Shown piece by piece: positions 7,853 to 15,343 of a DNA stretch of 64,000 nt. The DNA is from Herbihabitans rhizosphaerae (GTDB lineage: Bacteria > Actinomycetota > Actinomycetes > Mycobacteriales > Pseudonocardiaceae). Below the pieces are notes generated by a model that saw only the letters and a program-made list of their open reading frames with translations, searched no databases and was not told the origin of the DNA. The stretch's first letter is position 1; every line of letters begins with the position of its first letter. The DNA is taken from the NCBI RefSeq assembly GCF_004216555.1, contig NZ_SGWQ01000003.1:48146-112145 (forward strand). Direction: 5' to 3'. The translations under genes and the position numbers were made by a program.

Positions 7853-9739
7853 ATGGGCGCGACACCGGAGCCACCTCGGCCGCTGAGCGAGCTGGCCGCG
7901 CCGCACTGGGCAGTGCAACTCGTCCGTCCACAACGGACACCGGTGCAGTGGCGGCTGATGGCCCGCGCGGCCGTCGCACTCGGCGTCCCACTGGCACTCG
8001 GAGTGGCCACTCGCCGACTGGATCTCGGCGTCCTGGTGTCGATCGGCGCGCTCTGCGGAACGCTGGTGGCGACCACCGGCCCGTACCGCTATCGCTTGTC
8101 CCGCATGGGTTTCGCCGCCGTCCTCGGCGCGGCCGGGTTCACCGTCGGAACGTTCACCAGCGGGCACGGCTGGTGGACCAGCGCGGTCATGGTGGCGCTC
8201 GCCGCGCTGTCCGCGGTGATCTCCTCGATCGGCGCCAACGCCTCGGCGGCAGGCCTGCAACTGCTCGTGTTCGGCATCCTCGGCGGCGGCCTCGGCCCGC
8301 CGGACTACGCGCCACTGCTGTTCGCGGCCGGCGCGGCGTGGGCGGTGCTGCTGGCGATCGGCGCGTGGCCGGTGCGCGCGACCGTCCCCGAGCGGGCGGC
8401 GATCGCGCTGGTGTACGCCAACCTGGTCGACGTGCTGCGGACGATCGGCACCCGCGCGGCCGGCCCGGCGCGGCAGCGGCTCACCTCGGCCATGAACGAC
8501 GCGCACGACATCCTGCTGTCCGCGCGCTCGCGGCTGGAGGGGCGGGACGCGAGCTACCGGCGGCTGTTCCTCATCCTGGCCAAGACCACGCCCGTGGTGG
8601 AGGCGACCGTCGCGCTGCTGCACGCGCGCCAGCGTCCGCCGGCCAAGGCCATCGCGGACGTGGTGGAGGTCGGCGAGGCGATCCGCACCAGCTCGCGCGC
8701 TCCCTCGGTCGAACAGGACGGCACGGCGCTTCGGCGATCACTGTCGCGTGTGGTCGCGGTGATCAACGACGAGGACGCGGCCGAGGCGCCACCGACGACG
8801 AAAACCCCTGTGCGCCAACGGTTCGACGCGTGGCTGGACTCGGTGCGCGCCGGTCCGCAGGTGTGGCGGCACGCGCTGCGGCTGGCGCTGTGCATCGCGC
8901 TCGCCGAGGTGATCAGCCGCCAGCTCGAGCTGGACCGCTCGTACTGGGTGGCGCTGACCGTGGCGATCGTGCTCAAGCCCGACTTCGGATCGGTATTCGG
9001 GCGTGCGGTGCTGCGCGCGGGCGGCACCGTGATCGGCGTGCTGCTGGGTGCCGCCGTGCTGGCGATCGCACCGGGCGGATGGGTGCTGGTCGCGCTGATG
9101 GCGGCGCTCGCCTTCGTGCTGCCGGAGGCGAAGGCGCGCAGCTACGGCCTGTTCTCGATGTTCATCACGCCGCTGGTGATCGTGCAGTTGGACCTGGCGC
9201 ACGCGGGCAATCCGGCGCTGGTCACGGCACGGCTGGTGGACACGCTCGCCGGCTGCCTGATCGTGCTGGTGTTCGGGTACCTGCTGTGGCCGGGCAGCCG
9301 GGCGACTCGGCTGGACGCGCGGATCGCCGAGGTGGCCGACGGGCTCGCCGAGTACCTGCGGGTGGCGCTGCGGCCCGACCCGCGCGGCCGGTCCGCGTTG
9401 CGCAGGCGCACCTACAGCAACCTGTCCGACCTGCGGGTTCGCGCCCAGCAGTTGATCTCCGAGCCGGGTGCGCCTGGTCGGGCGGCGGCCGCGTGGTGGC
9501 CGACGATCATCGGTCTGGAGCGACTCACCGACGCGGTGACCCGGGTCGCCGTGGAGCTGACGCATGGCGCGGAACCGCCCGATCCCGCCGACGTCGACAC
9601 GCTGGCCTCGGGTGTCACCGAGGTCGCCGGCGCGGTCCGCGAGGAGCGTCGTCCGCGCCGGCCGGAGTTGCCCGACGACGAGCCGGTGACCGCGATCGCC
9701 GAGGCGCTCACCGAGTTGACGGCCACCGTTCAGCGCTGA
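7853..9739 (+). CDS. FUSC-family inner membrane transporter
   Basis: A 628-residue membrane protein with two hydrophobic blocks, each of about five or six helices (residues about 35-180 and 340-470). They are separated by a soluble helical segment of about 150 residues and followed by a cytoplasmic tail. This is the arrangement of the fusaric acid resistance/YccS/aromatic acid exporter family. The motif RSYWVALTVAIVLKPDFGSV at the start of the second block matches the family's conserved YWxxLT...P segment. It overlaps the convergent TetR gene by ten bases. The substrate is unknown. Confidence 0.88.
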   Translation: MGATPEPPRPLSELAAPHWAVQLVRPQRTPVQWRLMARAAVALGVPLALGVATRRLDLGVLVSIGALCGTLVATTGPYRYRLSRMGFAAVLGAAGFTVGTFTSGHGWWTSAVMVALAALSAVISSIGANASAAGLQLLVFGILGGGLGPPDYAPLLFAAGAAWAVLLAIGAWPVRATVPERAAIALVYANLVDVLRTIGTRAAGPARQRLTSAMNDAHDILLSARSRLEGRDASYRRLFLILAKTTPVVEATVALLHARQRPPAKAIADVVEVGEAIRTSSRAPSVEQDGTALRRSLSRVVAVINDEDAAEAPPTTKTPVRQRFDAWLDSVRAGPQVWRHALRLALCIALAEVISRQLELDRSYWVALTVAIVLKPDFGSVFGRAVLRAGGTVIGVLLGAAVLAIAPGGWVLVALMAALAFVLPEAKARSYGLFSMFITPLVIVQLDLAHAGNPALVTARLVDTLAGCLIVLVFGYLLWPGSRATRLDARIAEVADGLAEYLRVALRPDPRGRSALRRRTYSNLSDLRVRAQQLISEPGAPGRAAAAWWPTIIGLERLTDAVTRVAVELTHGAEPPDPADVDTLASGVTEVAGAVREERRPRRPELPDDEPVTAIAEALTELTATVQR

Positions 9740-10425
9740 TCGAGCAGTACCTCGATCCCGTCGAGGATGCGCTCCAGCCCGAACGCGCGCCGGTTCGTCG
9801 ACACCGGCCGGCCCTTCACGATCTCGTCCAGCGCCGGATAGGCGACACCGGCGCGGCTCATCACGTCGGCGAGCAGCGGATCGGCTCGCACCTGCGAGTT
9901 CCACGGCTGCGATCCGGCGGCGCTGGGCGCGTAGGTGTTGCGCAGGTGCCCGCTGAGCAGTGACACGGCGTCGACCGATTCCGCGCGGGTCAGGCCGATT
10001 CCGGTGAACACCGACAGCGCCGCGACCGACCAGCCGACCTCGTTCGGCCCGACCGCTCGTTCGCCGACCGTGACCGCGGGCAGCCACGGATGCTGGTCCC
10101 AGGCCTGCCACATCAGCTCGGTCCAGCGGCGGGCCCCGCCACGCCAGCCGCCGCGCACCCGGCTGAGGTCCGGCGGTTCGCCGACGCCCAGTTCGATCAT
10201 GACGGCGAGCAGTTCGGCCTTGCTCTTCACGTAGCGGTACAACGACATCTTCGTGTAGCCGAGCTTTTTCGCCACCGCCTCCATCGACACCGCGTCGACG
10301 CCGAGTTCGTCGGCGATGACGACCGCCGCCTCGGCGACGTCGGCGACTTCGAAGGCCGCCTTCGGCCCTCGGGTCGACGGCGCTCGCAGGCCCCACAGCA
10401 GCTCGAGCGTCGAATCGCTGTCCAC
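9730..10425 (-). CDS. TetR-family regulator
   Basis: A 231-residue protein starting at GTG. The helix-turn-helix lies at about residues 25-75 (VAEAAVVIADELGVDAVSME, then LGYTKMSLYRYVKSK), followed by a TetR C-terminal domain of the class that binds small hydrophobic ligands. It is divergent from the RibD-like reductase gene with a 15-bp palindrome between them, so that gene is the likely target, along with itself. Its 3' end overlaps the 3' end of the FUSC transporter gene. Confidence 0.88.
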   Translation of the reverse strand: MDSDSTLELLWGLRAPSTRGPKAAFEVADVAEAAVVIADELGVDAVSMEAVAKKLGYTKMSLYRYVKSKAELLAVMIELGVGEPPDLSRVRGGWRGGARRWTELMWQAWDQHPWLPAVTVGERAVGPNEVGWSVAALSVFTGIGLTRAESVDAVSLLSGHLRNTYAPSAAGSQPWNSQVRADPLLADVMSRAGVAYPALDEIVKGRPVSTNRRAFGLERILDGIEVLLDQR

Positions 10426-10482
10426 TTCGCGTCACCCTCTTGGCAAAACTGTGTCCACGGCATACTGTGTCTCGCACACACT

Positions 10483-10497
10483 GTATCTCAGAGATAC
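10483..10497. promoter_or_regulatory. 15-bp palindrome, likely TetR operator
   Basis: GTATCTCAGAGATAC is a perfect inverted repeat centred on 10490, between the divergent TetR (start 10425) and reductase (start 10528) genes. Related half sites (ATACTGT) occur on both sides at about 10462 and 10494. Binding by the adjacent TetR is inferred from position. Confidence 0.6.
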
Positions 10498-10527
10498 TGT
10501 TTCCGATACTCTACGAAGGAGATCGCC

Positions 10528-11067
10528 ATGGGTGCCATCGCGGTTCACGAGTTCATCTCGCTCGACGGCGTGATCGAGGACCCGAGCTGGACGTTCGAAT
10601 ACGGGTTCGACCCCAAGATGGGCGAGACCCTCGGCGCGATCACCGGCGGCGCCAAGGCCATCCTGCTCGGCCGCCTCACGTTCGAGATGTTCGCGCCGGC
10701 GTGGAGAGACCGCACGCCGGAGGACGACCCGGGTGTGCCGTTCTTCAACGACACGGTCAAGTACGTCGTCGGTTCGCAGGCGCCGCAGGAGGAGTGGAAC
10801 AACTCCAAGCACTTCGGGCCCTACGACGCCGACGCCATTCGCAAGCTCAAGGACGAGACCGACGGCACGATCTACATCAGCGGCAGCGGGCAGTTGGTTC
10901 GCGGGCTACTGCGGGACGGCCTGGTCGACGAGCTGCACCTGTTCGTGTTCCCGGTCGCACTCGGCAAGGGCGATCGCCTGTTCGACGCCGACCTGACCAA
11001 GCTCGCCCTCAACGGACACGACGTCTACGACAACGGCGTGGTCCACCTGAACTACGGTCCCGCCTGA
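10528..11067 (+). CDS. Dihydrofolate reductase/RibD-C family protein
   Basis: A 179-residue NADPH-type reductase of the RibD C-terminal/DHFR-like family. The N-terminus HEFISLDGVIEDPSW and the segment ILLGRLTFEMFAPAW are diagnostic, as is YISGSGQLVRGLL before VDELHLFVFPVALGKGDRLF. Family members are mostly uncharacterised reductases and are not the housekeeping DHFR. It starts at an ATG with AGGAG eight bases upstream. The promoter region contains the palindrome shared with the TetR gene. Confidence 0.9.
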   Translation: MGAIAVHEFISLDGVIEDPSWTFEYGFDPKMGETLGAITGGAKAILLGRLTFEMFAPAWRDRTPEDDPGVPFFNDTVKYVVGSQAPQEEWNNSKHFGPYDADAIRKLKDETDGTIYISGSGQLVRGLLRDGLVDELHLFVFPVALGKGDRLFDADLTKLALNGHDVYDNGVVHLNYGPA

Positions 11068-11094
11068 CGATCAGAGGCGACGAAGGGTTCACGG

Positions 11095-11606
11095 ATGGAC
11101 GGCCGGCTGAGCAGGCTCCTCACCCGTGCGCGCGGGCCTGCCGGTCCGGCCGCCACCGTGGACTTCGGCGCCGAATCCGGCCCGCTCGCGGAACTGGCCG
11201 AATTGCTGTCCTCCCTCAACGGGTTCGCCGTGTTCAATGCCGGCGTCCAGGTGTTCCGAGCCGGAGAAGTCGGCCTCGGCCCCGACCTCGCAACCTGGAA
11301 CGCCCCCGAAACGGCGAGCCGCACCGTTCTCGGCGAGTCGCTGGCCGACTGGGCCGCCTGGCTCCTCGCTGACCGGACGTCAACGGCGCCTACGGAATCG
11401 CCACCGCCTGGCAGGACACCCACGGCCCCCTCGATCACGACGAGCGGCTGATCCCCCTGCGATTCTTCGTCCTCGGCGGCGAATACGACCTCGACAACCT
11501 GGTCGTCAAACCCGCAGCCCAATGCATGCGCATCCGCGGCCCGATCGCCCAGCAGATCCACGACCTCCCCGACGGCACTCAAATCCACCCGACCATCGAC
11601 CACTGA
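11095..11606 (+). pseudogene. Frameshifted SMI1/KNR4 (SUKH)-like gene
   Basis: The frame from 11095 reads MDGRLSRLL, then LSSLNGFAVFNAGVQVFRAG and LADWAAWLLAD. It then turns into low-complexity sequence. Near 11374-11375 the coding signal moves to another frame, which continues DVNGAYGIATAWQDTHGPLD, then RLIPLRFFVLGGEYDLDNLV, and ends at a TGA at 11604-11606. Inserting one base (GAC CCG GAC instead of GACCGGAC) restores one open frame. The FNAG...FRAG and W-x-x-W pattern resembles SUKH-type proteins, which often act as immunity or scaffold proteins. The link between TWNAPETA and LADW looks short, so an internal deletion may exist too. A sequencing error cannot be excluded. Confidence 0.6.
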
Positions 11607-11645
11607 GCAGTCCCCACGGGCGACGACAACAGGGCGATCACACAG

Positions 11646-11675
11646 TTGAATCGGCCGAACACTTAACGTTACAAT
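11646..11675 (+). promoter_or_regulatory. Promoter of the 308-residue membrane protein gene
   Basis: TTGAAT (11646-11651) and TACAAT (11670-11675) are separated by 18 bases, a close match to a vegetative sigma-70 promoter. They lie 47 bases upstream of the ATG at 11722. It is one of the best consensus promoters in the window. Confidence 0.6.
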
Positions 11676-11721
11676 CGCCACCCGAACGAGTAAAACGACC
11701 CGCGGCTCGGGACGGAGCGGC

Positions 11722-12648
11722 ATGGGCGCTGGGGATGAACTACGCAAGGCAGTGCGACATCGGATCTTCTCTCTGTTCGCGGACATCGAACACATCGTGC
11801 ATCGGCACGGCTACCTCAGGGTGCTGACCGGAACGATCACCATGCTCGGACTGGTCGGGATTCTCGGGCAGGTCTTGGGGTTAACCTGGCTGCGCTGGAT
11901 TTTCGCGACAAGCGCGGGGGTACTGTTTCTGGTCGCGAGCGCTGTGTCATTTGCTGGCACCGAAAGGTTACGCGCGCGCATTGCTCAGAGCGAAACACTG
12001 CTCCATGGAGCAGCCAGAGCGCTCGACTCCAAGTCGCCCATCTCGATTCGCGAGTGGCGACAAGTGGTCACACTCGAATCGAATGGCGACGCGAAGATCT
12101 GGACCGAGATGGTTCTCGACGAAGCACAGGACGGCATCCCGCACTTCCTATTCGTAAATCAGATCTACTACGGCGGCCCGCCACTGACCGACCGACAGAA
12201 GCGACTTGTGGAATGCGAGGTCTTTCACGCGAACAGCGACACGTCCGGCGTCGGCGTGCGTGCACAGGCAAGCTCCTCCTGGAGCGCCTCCAAGTTCGGC
12301 GAACCCAAGCTGGACGTGTTCGCACATCTGGGCAACACAGTTCACCAGGGTGACAAGGTGACCGTTAAATGGCTCTGGCCGAAGTACTCGGCGGACCTTA
12401 TGACTGGACACAGGCCAGAGAACTTCGACGTCAAGTTCTACGATCAGTCGATCAGCATGTTCGAGTACACGGTGATCTTTCGCGATGTCGATTCGGACAA
12501 CGAGTTCACCATGCGAAACCTGGGCGCAAACAACCTCGTGCAAACACGTTCCGGCCGTGACATAGCTGTCAGTTTTTCGGGCGATCACCCAGAGGCAGGC
12601 AAAAGTATGGGATTCGTCGCCGATCTGACTGGTCGCGCACAAAAATAA
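11722..12648 (+). CDS. Unknown two-helix membrane protein
   Basis: I do not recognise this 308-residue protein. The N-terminus is charged and helical. Two membrane helices follow at about residues 36-54 and 57-78, then a short helical linker. The remaining 200 residues are soluble and beta-rich, with many aromatic and polar residues (for example KVTVKWLWPKY and FEYTVIFRDVDSDNEF). There are no cysteines in catalytic contexts and no nucleotide-binding motif. Codon use is visibly less GC-biased than in all neighbours (many A/T third positions), which suggests recent transfer. It has its own promoter and a downstream hairpin and sits alone next to a broken SUKH-like gene. The architecture resembles two-helix membrane effectors with a sensor domain, but that is only an analogy. 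Confidence 0.7.
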   Translation: MGAGDELRKAVRHRIFSLFADIEHIVHRHGYLRVLTGTITMLGLVGILGQVLGLTWLRWIFATSAGVLFLVASAVSFAGTERLRARIAQSETLLHGAARALDSKSPISIREWRQVVTLESNGDAKIWTEMVLDEAQDGIPHFLFVNQIYYGGPPLTDRQKRLVECEVFHANSDTSGVGVRAQASSSWSASKFGEPKLDVFAHLGNTVHQGDKVTVKWLWPKYSADLMTGHRPENFDVKFYDQSISMFEYTVIFRDVDSDNEFTMRNLGANNLVQTRSGRDIAVSFSGDHPEAGKSMGFVADLTGRAQK

Positions 12649-12652
12649 CAGT

Positions 12653-12681
12653 AGCCCGGAACACATCGACCGTTCCGGGCT
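12653..12681 (+). terminator. Hairpin terminator after the membrane protein gene
   Basis: AGCCCGGAAC (12653-12662) pairs perfectly with GTTCCGGGCT (12672-12681) around a nine-base loop, four bases after the stop codon. There is no T tract, as is common for actinomycete terminators. Confidence 0.6.
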
Positions 12682-12936
12682 CCCGAAGACCTAGCTTGGC
12701 GCTACTTGCCGCCACTCTCGGTGCCACCCATACCAGAACTCCAAATACGAAACTAGTAATTACTGTGCGGGCAATAGGTGTAGCCTACCGGACAGGGTAT
12801 GTCCACTCCAGACAGCTTACGCCGTGGCAACCCCTATAAGGTCCGCAGTTTAGCCGGCGTGTCTGATCACCGCCGAACCGGGGCGAGACTCGAGAGTTAC
12901 CGATCCAACCCCGCGGGGGCACTCGGAGTAGCCGGA
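12682..12936. other. Gene-free stretch of the accessory islet
   Basis: Together with the preceding hairpin, this leaves about 290 bases between genes. The base composition is mixed and lower in GC than the surroundings. I see no convincing gene, tRNA or repeat. It may be decayed sequence of the same islet. Confidence 0.4.
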
Positions 12937-13830
12937 TCAGTCGCGGAGTTCCATGGTGCAGCATTTGGGGCCGCCGCCGGATTTGCGCAACTCGGAGATG
13001 TCGACCATCACGGGGTTGTAGCCGCGTGCGGTGAGTTCGGTGGCGAGGCGGTTGGCTTCGCGGGGCAGTACGACGTTGTAGCCGTCGGACACGCCGTTGA
13101 GGCCGAGGCACGCCGCGTCCACGTCGGAGGCGATCACCGCGTCGGGGAAGAGGTGGCGCAGAACCCGTTGCGAGCCAAGGGAGAACGCGTCGCGGTAGTA
13201 GGCGATCTGGGCACGCCGACCAGTGGTGGGATCGGCTTCGGTGAGCACCATGAGCGCGGTGTCGAGGTGGTAGTAGCGGGGGTCGACGAGGCGCAGCGAC
13301 ACGACCGGGACGCCGAGGACTTCTTGGGCTTCGGCATGGGCGCCGGGGTCGGTGCGGAAACCGGTTCCGGCAAGGAGCACCTCGCCGGTCCAGGCGAAGT
13401 CGCCTTCCGCCTCATTGATCGACTCGGGCATCACCACATCGCGGTACCCGCGCTCGACGAACCAGCGCCGGTAGTGGTCCGCCTCGGCGGCCCGCTCGAC
13501 GGCCCGGAACCGCGAGCCGAGCACGCGGCCGCCGATGACAGTCCCCGAGTTGGCCGCGAACACCATGTCCGGCAGACCGGCCGCGGGCTCGATGGTTTCG
13601 ACGACATGCCCGAGGCGCTCGTAGGTCGCCTTCAACTCGTGCCACTGGCGCAGCGCGACATCAGTACTCACTGGCGCGCTGGGATCCATCCACGGGTTGA
13701 TCGAGTACGACACGGTGAAGTACCGCGGCTCGCACATCAGGTAACGACGACGAGTCGCCGTGCGCGGGTCAGCCTCGGCGGCGCCAAGCGGCAGCCGCTC
13801 CTCGGGACCGATAACAGGAGCCGTCGTCAT
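12937..13830 (-). CDS. ddaH: Amidinotransferase/dimethylarginine dimethylaminohydrolase family
   Basis: A 297-residue pentein-fold hydrolase. The catalytic residues can be placed: histidine in YYHLDTAL (about residue 195) and the nucleophilic cysteine at 290 in GGGPKCCTMEL. Substrate-binding acidic and asparagine positions lie in DMVFAANSG and NEAEGDFAWTG. Members hydrolyse dimethylarginine or arginine-like guanidines to citrulline and amine. The gene is divergent from an Lrp/AsnC gene, the same arrangement as in mycobacteria (next to rocD there). That supports a role in arginine/ornithine metabolism. The exact substrate cannot be told from sequence. Confidence 0.88.
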   Translation of the reverse strand: MTTAPVIGPEERLPLGAAEADPRTATRRRYLMCEPRYFTVSYSINPWMDPSAPVSTDVALRQWHELKATYERLGHVVETIEPAAGLPDMVFAANSGTVIGGRVLGSRFRAVERAAEADHYRRWFVERGYRDVVMPESINEAEGDFAWTGEVLLAGTGFRTDPGAHAEAQEVLGVPVVSLRLVDPRYYHLDTALMVLTEADPTTGRRAQIAYYRDAFSLGSQRVLRHLFPDAVIASDVDAACLGLNGVSDGYNVVLPREANRLATELTARGYNPVMVDISELRKSGGGPKCCTMELRD

Positions 13831-13849
13831 GGAACGTAATGTATTTGCC

Positions 13850-13910
13850 CGGTTGACTGCGGATCAATGTCGTAATGTTGCGGTTGACCATGCAGAATGT
13901 TGCGTGTGGA
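13850..13910. promoter_or_regulatory. Lrp/ddaH divergent control region with repeated AATGTTGCG
   Basis: The words AATGTTGCG at about 13874 and 13896, with a weaker AATGTATTTG near 13839, repeat at about two helical turns in the 66-base gap between ddaH and the Lrp-type gene. Phased repeats of this kind are usual for Lrp/AsnC binding. No firm -10/-35 pair can be set. Confidence 0.35.
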
Positions 13911-14367
13911 CTCCATAGATCAGCTAATCGTTTCGCAGCTCGTCGCGGACGCCCGATCGAGCTACGCGGAGATCGGCAAGGTCGTGCGACTGTCCGCCCC
14001 GGCGGTCAAACGGCGGGTCGATCGCCTGCTGGACAGGGGCATCCTCCGGGGGTTCACCGCAGTCGTGGACGCAGAGGCGCTCGGCTGGGGCACCGAAGCG
14101 TTCGTCGAGGTGCACTGCCGCGGCAACATCTCCCCCGGCCAGATCCGCCAGCGGCTCGAACCGCTCGCCGAGGTGGTCGCCGCCTACACCGTCTCCGGCG
14201 CGGCCGACGCGATCGTTCACCTTCGCGCGGCGGACATCCACCATCTGGAGGACGCCCTGGAGCGGCTGCGCGCGGTGGACATCATCGACCGGACCGTCTC
14301 CACCGTCGTGCTCTCCACCTTGCTCGAACGCTCGCCCGCACCGGAGCCGCACGACACGGCGCACTAA
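13897..14367 (+). CDS. Lrp/AsnC-family regulator
   Basis: A 156-residue protein: N-terminal helix-turn-helix (SIDQLIVSQLVADARSSYAE, then LSAPAVKRRVDRL) and a C-terminal RAM/AsnC ligand-binding domain (about residues 70-145). Start ATG 13897 is used, with GTG 13906 as an alternative. It is divergent from ddaH and probably controls it in response to arginine or ornithine, as the homologous mycobacterial pair suggests. Ten bases separate it from the following enoyl-CoA hydratase gene, so the two may share an mRNA. Confidence 0.9.
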   Translation: MLRVDSIDQLIVSQLVADARSSYAEIGKVVRLSAPAVKRRVDRLLDRGILRGFTAVVDAEALGWGTEAFVEVHCRGNISPGQIRQRLEPLAEVVAAYTVSGAADAIVHLRAADIHHLEDALERLRAVDIIDRTVSTVVLSTLLERSPAPEPHDTAH

Positions 14368-14377
14368 GGTCACCCTC

Positions 14378-15139
14378 ATGTGCGCCGTACTGGTGGAGCG
14401 GACCGGCAAGGTCGCGGTGATCACGCTCAACGTCCCCGATCGGCGTAACGCGCTGACGCTGCCGATCTCCGCCGAGCTGGCCGACGCGGTCGACGCCTGC
14501 GAGGCCGACGAGAACACGCACGCGATCGTGGTCACCGGCGCGCCGCCCGCGTTCTGCGCCGGCGCCGATCTGACCGCGCTCGGCGACGCGCGCGAGGAGG
14601 GCCTGCGCGCGATCTACAAGGGCTTTCTCGCGATCGCCGACTGCACGCTGCCGACGATCGCCGCGGTCGGCGGGGCCGCCGTCGGCGCCGGCCTCAACCT
14701 CGCGCTCGCCTGCGACCTGCGGCTGGCCGGCCCGCGCGCCCGGTTCGACGCGCGCTTCCTGCAGCTCGGCCTGCACCCTGGCGGCGGCATGACCTGGATG
14801 CTGCAGCGGATCGTCGGCCCGCAGACGGCCACCGCGATGACGCTGTTCGGCCAGAAGATGGACGCCGACGAGGCGGTACGCACCGGTCTCGCGCACCGCA
14901 AGGTCGACGGCGAACACGAAGATCTGGTCCGCGCGGCAGTGGAACTCGCCACACCTTCGGCCGAAGCGCCGAGGGAGCTGGTGTTGTCCACCAAGCGCAC
15001 GCTGCGCACCACCTCGGCCACCGCCGACCACCCGTCGGCCATCGAGACCGAGCTGATCGCACAACTCGCCTCGATGGACACACCGGCGTTCGCGCAGCTC
15101 ATCGCGGCGATGCAGGAGAAGATCTCGCGAAAGGCGTGA
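14378..15139 (+). CDS. Enoyl-CoA hydratase/isomerase family protein
   Basis: A 253-residue crotonase. The first oxyanion-hole segment AFCAGADLTAL and the second GGAAVGAGLNLALACDLRLA are both intact. The usual catalytic glutamate positions are partly replaced (QLGLHPGGGMTWMLQ carries His-Pro-Gly-Gly-Gly, as in many paralogues of unknown substrate). It acts on acyl-CoA thioesters in the cytoplasm. It lies immediately downstream of the Lrp-type regulator and is probably expressed with it. Confidence 0.88.
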   Translation: MCAVLVERTGKVAVITLNVPDRRNALTLPISAELADAVDACEADENTHAIVVTGAPPAFCAGADLTALGDAREEGLRAIYKGFLAIADCTLPTIAAVGGAAVGAGLNLALACDLRLAGPRARFDARFLQLGLHPGGGMTWMLQRIVGPQTATAMTLFGQKMDADEAVRTGLAHRKVDGEHEDLVRAAVELATPSAEAPRELVLSTKRTLRTTSATADHPSAIETELIAQLASMDTPAFAQLIAAMQEKISRKA

Positions 15140-15293
15140 CGACGTGAGGCAGCCCACGAGGCAGCCCAACCGAAGTACCTGTTACCGTAGGTTACAGATA
15201 AATGGTCAACAGGTGGTCCAGTCGCGCTTGAGCGGTGGTCCACACAGTGGACATGCCGCTACCACATGGCGGAACACAGGGTCGGCTGCGGTC

Positions 15294-15299
15294 TACCCT
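15294..15299 (+). promoter_or_regulatory. Possible -10 element of korAB
   Basis: TACCCT lies 45 bases upstream of the korA start and resembles the actinobacterial TANNNT -10 box. A poor -35 region is present about 17 bases upstream. The 204-base gap also contains GTCCACACAGTGGAC (15239-15253), a relative of the palindrome repeated across the window. Confidence 0.35.
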
Positions 15300-15343
15300 C
15301 GAAGGTGAGCGCACGTGTCGGCAGAGAGGGATCGGCGGAGCCC

